Below, one piece after another: positions 5,589 to 10,843 of a stretch of DNA of 10,843 bases. The translations under genes and the position numbers were made by a program. The stretch lies in assembly GCA_903850275.1 (NCBI GenBank), contig CAINLH010000119.1:1-10843 (forward strand), read 5' to 3'. The notes under the pieces are model-generated. The model saw only the letters and a list, made by a program, of their open reading frames with translations, searched no databases and was not told where the DNA came from. Every line of letters begins with the position of its first letter. Position 1 is the first letter of the stretch. The stretch is from an uncultured Acidimicrobium sp. Its GTDB lineage: Bacteria > Actinomycetota > Acidimicrobiia > Acidimicrobiales > Ilumatobacteraceae.

Positions 5589-6064
5589 CGCCACGAACTT
5601 CTGCCGACAATGCACCGCTCGCACCGCGCAAGCGAAAAACCAAGTGGGGTTATGTAGCTGTCTTGGTACTTATCGTTGTTGGCGGCGGAGTGATTGTCAG
5701 TCGGTTCCTCACATCTGCAATCGACTACTACTGCAACGTTGACGAAATAGGGGTGCGCGAAGGTTGCGAGGCAGACCGCCGCATCAGGGTGCAGGGCACG
5801 GTTGAAGAGGGTTCGCTTGCCGCAGACAGCGGAACTACCAACTTCATCATGATTTACAACAACAAAGAATTGGCTGTTACCTACGCAGGCGATCCTGGCG
5901 GTATTTTTCAAGAGTGCATTCCAGTTGTTGTGCATGGCCGTCTCACGGGCAAGGTGTTTGAAGCAAATCGCATCGAGGTAAAGCATTCCAATGAGTACGT
6001 TGCCGATAACGCGCAACGTATTGATGATGCCGAAAGCCAAGCGTGTTCGCCGATAGCGGGGTAG
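5579..6064 (+). CDS. ccmE: CcmE, periplasmic-side heme chaperone
   Basis: With the TTG start the protein has 161 residues: a basic N-terminus RKRKTK (17-22), one membrane anchor (about 24-44), then an OB-fold domain facing outward. The heme-binding motif is the classic HxxxY, His136 and Tyr140 in VKHSNEYV. CcmE takes heme covalently on this histidine from CcmC and passes it to CcmF. Other family features are IRVQGTVEEGSL (69-80) and VHGRLTGKVFEA (118-129). There are extracytoplasmic cysteines at 52, 63, 113 and 156, not typical of proteobacterial CcmE. The frame is open to an ATG at 5426, but that extension lies inside ccmC/ccmD and encodes no family sequence. The gene overlaps ccmD by 10 bp and ccmF by 22 bp. 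Confidence 0.94.
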   Translation: MDLTPRTSADNAPLAPRKRKTKWGYVAVLVLIVVGGGVIVSRFLTSAIDYYCNVDEIGVREGCEADRRIRVQGTVEEGSLAADSGTTNFIMIYNNKELAVTYAGDPGGIFQECIPVVVHGRLTGKVFEANRIEVKHSNEYVADNAQRIDDAESQACSPIAG

Positions 6065-8013
6065 CTGGAACCGTCGGTCGGGCGCTGCTGCTAGTTGGCA
6101 TCGTCGGGTCGCTATTCGGTGCAATTGCAGCTATCTCAAGTGCACGCACGCGCGAGGCCGCCGTTACCAAACTGATTTCACGCTTCGCGATACTTAACGC
6201 CGTTGCTGCTGTTGGTGCATTTGCATCCATGGAGTACGCAATGATCACACGTGACTTTTCGCTTGCTTATGTGCAAAAAGTTGGTAGCACCGCAACACCT
6301 GCTTTGTACAACTTCGCCGCCGTGTGGAGCGCTCTCGAAGGTTCGCTCTTGATGTGGGTGCTCATCCTTGCGGGCTACACCGTTGCGGTCAGTTTCTGGC
6401 TGCGAAAAAAAATGGACGACGTGCTGACTAATTGGGCGATGGGCGTGATGTTCATCGTTTCTCTATTTTTCTTCTTGCTTTCCTTCGGCCCAGCAAACCC
6501 ATTTGTTGTAGGCGCTGCCGGTGTCGTCGACGGCCCCGGCCCGAACCCACTTCTGCAAAATCACCTGCTCGTCATGTTCCATCCGCCGATGTTGTATTTG
6601 GGTTATGTAGGCATGACAGTTCCCTTCGCATTTGCAATCGCTGCTCTGGTTACGGGCAGGGTTGGCGAAGGATGGTTGCTTGCAACACGTCGTTGGACAC
6701 TGTTTGCCTGGGGGTTTCTCACCATCGGCATCATTCTTGGTGGATGGTGGAGTTACGAGGTGCTTGGCTGGAGCGGTGTGTGGGCGTGGGACCCAGTTGA
6801 AAATGCGTCGCTCCTGCCGTGGATCACTGCAACGGCATACATCCACTCGGTGCTCGTGCAAGAACGCCGAGGAATGCTTCGAGTGTGGAACCTGTCGCTG
6901 TTGGTGTCCACATTTAGTCTCACCATCCTCGGCACGTTTCTCACTCGGTCGGGCGTACTCAACAGCGTTCATGCGTTTAGCGAGAGTGCAATTGGGCCGT
7001 GGCTGCTTTCATTTTTTGCGATCATCGTTGTTGTTTCGGTCGGCCTTATTGGTTGGCGCGGCGATCGATTGCATTCGCCAGGCAGTATCGACTCGGCGCT
7101 TTCGCGCGAAGGTGCATTCCTTGCCAACAACGTGCTCTTCGCGGTTTTTGCCTTTGTAGTTTTACTGGGCACAGTCTTTCCGCTTGTTGTCGAGGCGCTG
7201 CAGTCCCGAACGATTGTTGTTGGCGAGCCATTCTTTGATCAATTAGTGATTCCCATCGGAATCGCAATGCTCACACTGATGGCAATTGCTCCCGTGCTGC
7301 CATGGCGCAAAGCATCGGGCGAGTTGTTGTCGCAACGATTGTTTTGGCCGGCGTGGTGTGGCATTGGCGCACTCGCATTGAGTGTGTTTGTGGGCGCAAC
7401 TGGCTTTGCGCCATTGCTTGCTTTTGGTCTTGGCGGCTTTGCAACAGGTTCGGCACTTCGTCAGGTGGTGCTGGCAACACGGCGCCAAGGTTGGCGTGGT
7501 CTCGTTGGCCGTGCCAATGGCGGAATGATCGTGCATGTCGGCGTGATCATGATCTCAGTCGCACTCGCGGCGTCCAATAGTTTCACGCACAGCCAAGAGT
7601 TGTCGCTGGTGGTTGGCAAGCCCGCAACGTTTAGCGGCCACACATTCGAGTTAATTGATGTTGTTCAGATCACTACCGATCGCGACATCAGCGTGAAAGC
7701 CCTTGTCAGTGTCGATGGCGGAAAACCGTATGCGCCAGCAATTACGAAGTTCACAAAAATTGGAATGAACGTTGGAACGCCATCCGTTCGGACTGGTTTC
7801 GGTTCCGACATTTACTTGACTCTGGAACCACCGGTTCGTCAAGATTCCAACGAGGCACGCATCAAGGTGTTTATCAAGCCGCTCATCTTGTGGCTTTGGA
7901 TTGGGTCGGGCTTGATGGCTGTTGGAACAGTGCTTGCAGCATTTCCCGGCAAGCGACGAAAGCCAACCGACCCGACGTCGGCACTCATCGATTCGCATGA
8001 GGTTTCAAGATGA
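6043..8013 (+). CDS. ccmF: CcmF, cytochrome c heme lyase core subunit
   Basis: The 656-residue polytopic membrane protein has the usual CcmF length. It carries a conserved His180 in MFHPPMLYLGYVG, the WWD domain (GGWWSYEVLGWSGVWAWDP, about 233-251), His268 and His310 flanking it, and His498 in IVHVGVIM near the C-terminal helices. These match the heme-ligand histidines of CcmF. A large extracytoplasmic segment (about 510-615) precedes the last helix, and the tail is basic. CcmF accepts heme from CcmE, reduces it and attaches it to apocytochrome c presented by CcmH/CcmI. The GTG start at 6043 is the only start after an in-frame TGA near 6022, and it overlaps ccmE by 22 bp. The end overlaps ccmG as ATGA (8010-8013). 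Confidence 0.97.
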   Translation: MFADSGVAGTVGRALLLVGIVGSLFGAIAAISSARTREAAVTKLISRFAILNAVAAVGAFASMEYAMITRDFSLAYVQKVGSTATPALYNFAAVWSALEGSLLMWVLILAGYTVAVSFWLRKKMDDVLTNWAMGVMFIVSLFFFLLSFGPANPFVVGAAGVVDGPGPNPLLQNHLLVMFHPPMLYLGYVGMTVPFAFAIAALVTGRVGEGWLLATRRWTLFAWGFLTIGIILGGWWSYEVLGWSGVWAWDPVENASLLPWITATAYIHSVLVQERRGMLRVWNLSLLVSTFSLTILGTFLTRSGVLNSVHAFSESAIGPWLLSFFAIIVVVSVGLIGWRGDRLHSPGSIDSALSREGAFLANNVLFAVFAFVVLLGTVFPLVVEALQSRTIVVGEPFFDQLVIPIGIAMLTLMAIAPVLPWRKASGELLSQRLFWPAWCGIGALALSVFVGATGFAPLLAFGLGGFATGSALRQVVLATRRQGWRGLVGRANGGMIVHVGVIMISVALAASNSFTHSQELSLVVGKPATFSGHTFELIDVVQITTDRDISVKALVSVDGGKPYAPAITKFTKIGMNVGTPSVRTGFGSDIYLTLEPPVRQDSNEARIKVFIKPLILWLWIGSGLMAVGTVLAAFPGKRRKPTDPTSALIDSHEVSR

Positions 8014-8576
8014 CCGCCACTCAACCGCGGCAGCGTCGCGTAGCGCCGTTTGTGGCAACGATCGTTGGCATGGTGCTGTTCGCGCTGCTCATCGTTTTGG
8101 TAACGGCCGACCCGAACCCCAGCGACAATGCAGAATCTCCCTTGTTAGGCAATCCGGCACCCGCAGTTGTGAGCACAACGCTTGAAGACAAGACGTTTGA
8201 GCTTGCGCGCCGCAAAGGTTCTTGGGTCATTTTCAATTTTTTTAACTCCACGTGTGTTCCGTGCGTCAACGAGCATCCCGACTTAGTCGCATTTGCCGAA
8301 GCGGAAGCGAAGTCGGCAAACCCCGCCGAGCTATACACCATCATTAACGATGACAGTGACGGAGCGGTGCAAAACTTTTTTGAAACAAATGGCGGTGACT
8401 GGACAAAGGTTCGTGACAGCGACGCTGCAATTTCTGTTGCGTTTGGCGTAGCAAAAGTTCCTGAAACTTGGGTGATCGACCCGAATGGTTATGTTCGATT
8501 GCGAATTGCTGGGCAACTTACCGAAACATTGCTTACCGAGCAATTGAACTTACTGAAAGAACAGTTCGGTTCATGA
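8010..8576 (+). CDS. ccmG: CcmG/DsbE, membrane-anchored thioredoxin-like reductant for apocytochrome c
   Basis: The 188-residue protein has a basic N-terminus (PRQRR), an anchor helix (about 13-32) and a thioredoxin-like domain facing outward. The active site is CVPC (Cys82, Cys85) in NFFNSTCVPCVNEHP. The cis-proline loop GVAKVPETWVID (146-157, cis-Pro151) is the CcmG/DsbE version. It reduces the CXXCH cysteines of apocytochrome c, or CcmH, before heme attachment. The usual Trp just before the first Cys is Thr81. The start overlaps the ccmF stop (ATGA) with GAGG 7 nt upstream at 7999-8002, and the stop overlaps the ccmH start. A general TlpA/ResA-like thioredoxin is the alternative, but the VPET loop and operon position favour CcmG. 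An electron donor such as CcdA is not in the window. Confidence 0.95.
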   Translation: MTATQPRQRRVAPFVATIVGMVLFALLIVLVTADPNPSDNAESPLLGNPAPAVVSTTLEDKTFELARRKGSWVIFNFFNSTCVPCVNEHPDLVAFAEAEAKSANPAELYTIINDDSDGAVQNFFETNGGDWTKVRDSDAAISVAFGVAKVPETWVIDPNGYVRLRIAGQLTETLLTEQLNLLKEQFGS

Positions 8577-9058
8577 ACGCCGCATTTAACGTAAAAAGCC
8601 GCTGGTCGTGGCTTGTCATGTTGCTTATTGCAACTGGCTTGTTGCTTGTTGGAGGAATGCGCGACACCGGGCCACTCACCCAGCAAGATCGCATCGATCT
8701 CATCACCAAGCATTTAGCGTGCCCTACCTGCCAGGGCGAGAGCGTGTACGTCTCGCGCGCGCCATCGGCCGAGGCGATTCGATCCGAAGTAGCCCGTCAG
8801 GTAGCAGCATCCGTTCGCACCAACGATGAAATCATTGGTTACATCGAGCAACGGTTTGGCGGCCAAGTGCTACTGGTGCCGCGATCTACCGGCCTTGAAG
8901 TGTTGGTGTGGGCACTGCCCGTTGTTGCGTTGGTGTGTGCTGTTGCAGCATTGGCATTTTCATTCCGACGTTGGCGCACAGTGTCTGGTGGAGAAATTTC
9001 GCAGGAAGATGCGCGGCTTGTTGCCGATGCATTGAACAATCAAGACGATCGACCATGA
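8573..9058 (+). CDS. ccmH: CcmH, thiol-disulfide oxidoreductase for apocytochrome c
   Basis: The 161-residue protein has an N-terminal membrane/signal segment (about 11-28) and the CcmH domain with redox pair Cys50/Cys53 in KHLACPTCQGESVYVS. The conserved run AEAIRSEVARQV and the segment IIGYIEQRFGGQVLLVP follow. A second helix (about 109-131) has a short basic RRWR end. CcmH works with CcmG to keep the heme-binding thiols of apocytochrome c reduced and docks to CcmF. Here the TPR domain found fused to CcmH in E. coli is a separate gene, ccmI. ATG 8573 overlaps the ccmG stop; an in-frame start at 8468 would extend back through ccmG and removes the signal-like N-terminus, so it was rejected. 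Confidence 0.95.
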   Translation: MNAAFNVKSRWSWLVMLLIATGLLLVGGMRDTGPLTQQDRIDLITKHLACPTCQGESVYVSRAPSAEAIRSEVARQVAASVRTNDEIIGYIEQRFGGQVLLVPRSTGLEVLVWALPVVALVCAVAALAFSFRRWRTVSGGEISQEDARLVADALNNQDDRP

Positions 9059-9783
9059 ATCCAGACGAATTGGCGAGGCTGGAAGAGGAGCGATCGTTCT
9101 TGCTGAGTTCGCTGCGCGATCTGGAGCGCGAGCGTGAGGCTGGCGATATCGACGATCTCGACTACGCAGCGCTTCACAACGGTTACACGCAACGTGCGGC
9201 AGAAGTAATCAAACTCATTTCACGAGGCGAGGCGCTACTTCCACGCCGTCAATCTCGGCCGCTCACCCAACGAATTGCTGTAGTTGTTGGAGTACTTGTT
9301 CTTGCCGTGGGTGCTGGTTGGTTGGTGGCTGCGCAGTCGGGGCAGCGCTTGCCGGGGCAGAGCAGTAGTGGCGGCATCGAGGACAGCACCGCAACTTTGC
9401 TTGCGCAAGCCCGCGCAATCAATTTCAGCGACCCAGCGGCCGCCATCGAAACGTATTCCGAAATCCTCAAGCTCAATCCAGATCACGTTGAAGCGCTTAC
9501 CTATCGATCGTGGCTAATCGCGCTTGTTGCGCGCGAGGCCACTGAAGAAGTGAAACTGATGGCGCTTGCCGCTGCAACGCAAGGCCTCGGCCATGCAATT
9601 GAAGTAGAGCCGGATTATCCAGATGCGCATTGCTTTCTCGGAATAGTTCGGTTCCGCCTTGCAGGTGACGCGCTTGGCGCGAAAGAGGAACTTGATATTT
9701 GTGCTTCGATGAACCCGCCGGCAGAGGTGCAGGGTTTCGTCGACTCAATCCGTTCCGAAGTTGCTGCCGCTCTCGGCGAATAA
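9055..9783 (+). CDS. ccmI: CcmI-like TPR protein, apocytochrome c chaperone
   Basis: This 242-residue protein starts with a charged, heptad-like region (LARLEEERSFLLSSLRDLE, about 6-24). The typical CcmI-loop pattern follows: EREAGDIDDLDYAALHNGYTQRA (26-48). One membrane helix is present at about 74-93. After a Gly/Ser linker, two TPR-type repeats are visible, near 125-161 (AAIETYSEILKLNPDHVEAL) and 180-212 (GHAIEVEPDYPDAHCFLGI). In proteobacteria CcmI has two helices, a cytoplasmic loop between them and outward TPRs that bind the apocytochrome c C-terminus. Here the first helix is absent, yet a cytoplasmic N-terminus gives the same topology. The start overlaps ccmH as ATGA (9055-9058). Detailed similarity in the TPR part is low, so the name rests on the N-terminal pattern and operon position. 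Confidence 0.85.
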   Translation: MNPDELARLEEERSFLLSSLRDLEREREAGDIDDLDYAALHNGYTQRAAEVIKLISRGEALLPRRQSRPLTQRIAVVVGVLVLAVGAGWLVAAQSGQRLPGQSSSGGIEDSTATLLAQARAINFSDPAAAIETYSEILKLNPDHVEALTYRSWLIALVAREATEEVKLMALAAATQGLGHAIEVEPDYPDAHCFLGIVRFRLAGDALGAKEELDICASMNPPAEVQGFVDSIRSEVAAALGE

Positions 9784-9784
9784 C

Positions 9785-10249
9785 TCAGTCGATTTTCGGC
9801 GGAGCCCAAACGGTGCCGCGAACAAACGCATCGCCTTCACGCTCGAGTACCCACACCGAAGCTTTGCGCGAGTCACGCATGCCTTCAACCTGCATACCTC
9901 GGCGCTCGAGTGCTTCGATAACCGGAGGAATGACATCTCCATGACTGCAAGCAACAGTTCCTTCGGACAACGCTGAAAGCCACTCGACGCATTGCAAAAA
10001 GTCGGTACCTTCGGCAAGGTGCTGATCGGTGCGCACGGTAAGACCAGTGAGAGTGGCGAGTGGCTCGAGTGTCTGACTGCATCGCAGGAATGGGCTGGAA
10101 ACCAAAGATGTAGGAGATAACGCGGCGATGCGAACACCAATTGCGTTGGCCTGAGCCCACCCTTTTTCGTCAAGTGGGCGAGTGGAGTCGTCCTCTTTCC
10201 ACTCGCTACGTTTGCCTGCTTTGGCATGTCGGACAAGAAAGAGCGGCAC
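9785..10249 (-). CDS. SixA-type histidine phosphatase family protein
   Basis: The 154-residue protein belongs to the histidine phosphatase (phosphoglycerate mutase-like) superfamily. It has the LVRHAKAG motif with phospho-acceptor His8, a second arginine in SSPFLRCSQTLEPL (Arg56), a likely acid/base Glu80, and the second histidine in CSHGDVI (His103). Its short length and the SSPFLR.xQTLE block match SixA, a phosphohistidine phosphatase, rather than larger phosphoglycerate mutases. The substrate is unknown here. The start is GTG at 10249 and no better start lies upstream. The stop is one base from the convergent ccmI stop, so no separate terminator fits between them. Confidence 0.92.
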   Translation of the reverse strand: MPLFLVRHAKAGKRSEWKEDDSTRPLDEKGWAQANAIGVRIAALSPTSLVSSPFLRCSQTLEPLATLTGLTVRTDQHLAEGTDFLQCVEWLSALSEGTVACSHGDVIPPVIEALERRGMQVEGMRDSRKASVWVLEREGDAFVRGTVWAPPKID

Positions 10250-10302
10250 GAGTATTCAATGTAATGAATAAATGAGGCACAATGAGAGCAAAGGAGCGTG
10301 AC
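10250..10302. promoter_or_regulatory. Divergent intergenic region with inverted repeat
   Basis: This 53-bp AT-rich region separates the GTG of the histidine phosphatase gene (-) and the ATG of the oxidoreductase gene (+), so it must hold or overlap both promoters. It contains an exact inverted repeat TATTCA-N6-TGAATA (10253-10270), a candidate operator. TACATT on the minus strand, 8 nt before the GTG, could be a -10 element of a near-leaderless transcript. The plus-strand CACAAT is a weak -10 candidate. Promoter positions are low confidence. Confidence 0.5.
10291..10296 (+). promoter_or_regulatory. Strong Shine-Dalgarno sequence of the oxidoreductase gene
   Basis: AAGGAG lies 6 nt before the ATG at 10303. 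It is the best ribosome binding site in the window and fixes the start of the truncated gene. Confidence 0.85.
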
Positions 10303-10843
10303 ATGGGATTCTTCGATCGCAATCGTGAACAACTGGTGAACAAGGGAATTGACAGCAATCGTCTTCCCTCAGGTCAATATCTCACCGAACGTTTCCCTGT
10401 CTTGCATGTAGGAGACGTGCCCACATACAAACCAGGTGAGTGGGACCTAACAATTTCCGGACTCGTTCACCAACCGTTCACCATCAACTTTGAAGAATTG
10501 TGCGCGATGCCATCCGTGACATTGACAACCGACATTCACTGCGTCACCAAGTGGTCCAAATTCGACACAGTTTGGAAAGGTGTCAAAGTGCGCGACCTTT
10601 TCGAGCGCGCTGGGGTTCAGCCCGATGCTGGTTACGTCATGGGGCATGCCGAATATGGATACACGGCAAACCTTCCTCTTGCCGACGTGATGCGTGATGA
10701 GTCGCTGGTTGTCTATCAATATGACGGACTTGATATCGAACCCATTCATGGTGGGCCAGTGCGCTTGCTTGTTCCGCACTTGTACTTTTGGAAATCACCG
10801 AAGTGGCTTCGCGGGCTAGAGCTACGCGCAACCGATGCTCCCG
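10303..10843 (+). CDS. Sulfite-oxidase-like molybdopterin oxidoreductase (3' truncated by window)
   Basis: The frame stays open from ATG 10303 to the window end, 180 codons with no stop. The protein has the oxidoreductase molybdopterin-binding fold of sulfite oxidase/YedY relatives: the WDLTISGLV strand (about 47-55), the Mo-ligand cysteine in DIHCVTKWSKFD (Cys80), GHAEYGYTANLPL (about 114-126) and the C-terminal PHLYFWKSPKWLRGLEL block (158-174). This is the short cytosolic type (usually around 200 residues). No Tat or other signal peptide is present, since the protein begins MGFFDRNREQLV. Little more than a short tail should be missing. The natural substrate of this subfamily is not settled. 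The start is supported by AAGGAG 6 nt upstream. The gene is divergent from the histidine phosphatase gene across a 53-bp regulatory region. Confidence 0.92.
   Translation, partial: MGFFDRNREQLVNKGIDSNRLPSGQYLTERFPVLHVGDVPTYKPGEWDLTISGLVHQPFTINFEELCAMPSVTLTTDIHCVTKWSKFDTVWKGVKVRDLFERAGVQPDAGYVMGHAEYGYTANLPLADVMRDESLVVYQYDGLDIEPIHGGPVRLLVPHLYFWKSPKWLRGLELRATDAP

Noticed and set aside
7825..7837. Small hairpin GAACC-ACC-GGTTC within ccmF
   Set aside because: Five-base arms are expected often by chance; no T run follows and it lies in the middle of a gene.
1..10843. Searched by eye for CRISPR arrays, insertion sequences, integrases, tRNA/rRNA, toxin-antitoxin or defence genes
   Set aside because: None seen; essentially all bases are assigned to conserved housekeeping-type genes, so no hidden accessory system is claimed.

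Overview
The window is a densely packed stretch of bacterial chromosome with almost no intergenic DNA. It looks actinobacterial, most likely Acidimicrobiia or a related lineage. Supporting this are a HelD/HelR-type RNA polymerase-associated ATPase, a three-domain DtxR/IdeR-type metal regulator, an EchA6-like crotonase-fold protein, moderate G+C by eye (not computed), and GTG/TTG starts. The lineage call is an inference from protein style; no marker gene is present.

Layout: (1) bases 3-584 hold the 3' end of a HelD/HelR-like ATPase gene (+). (2) A four-gene minus-strand block (2597 down to 593) encodes a two-helix membrane protein, a TetR regulator, a DtxR/MntR-like metal regulator and a short lipoprotein. 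An inverted repeat that looks like an operator lies just upstream of the DtxR-family gene. (3) Divergently, only 12 bp away, a long plus-strand run (2610-9783) starts with an EchA6-like protein lacking both catalytic glutamates. It continues into a complete System I cytochrome c maturation operon in the order ccmA-B-C-D-E-F-G-H-I. Six of its junctions overlap (five as ATGA), including a 44-residue ccmD. (4) Convergent to ccmI by one base is a SixA-type histidine phosphatase (-). (5) Across a 53-bp divergent intergenic region with a strong Shine-Dalgarno sequence and an inverted repeat lies a sulfite-oxidase-like molybdopterin oxidoreductase (+), cut by the window end.

How it works together: CcmA/B/C/D load heme onto CcmE outside the membrane. 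CcmG/H keep the CXXCH cysteines of apocytochrome c reduced, CcmI presents the apoprotein, and CcmF performs the ligation. Every core Ccm part is present with its diagnostic residues, so the operon is probably functional, although no cytochrome c gene lies in the window. System I is not the arrangement best known from Actinobacteria, which mostly use System II (ResB/CcsA).

The remaining interest is in regulation and protein variants: the DtxR-family operator and its hybrid metal site, the non-catalytic EchA6-like protein heading the ccm run, a one-helix CcmI, and a perfect 20-bp palindrome inside ccmA. I see no mobile element, CRISPR array, tRNA or rRNA, and no gene-free stretch above 300 bases.
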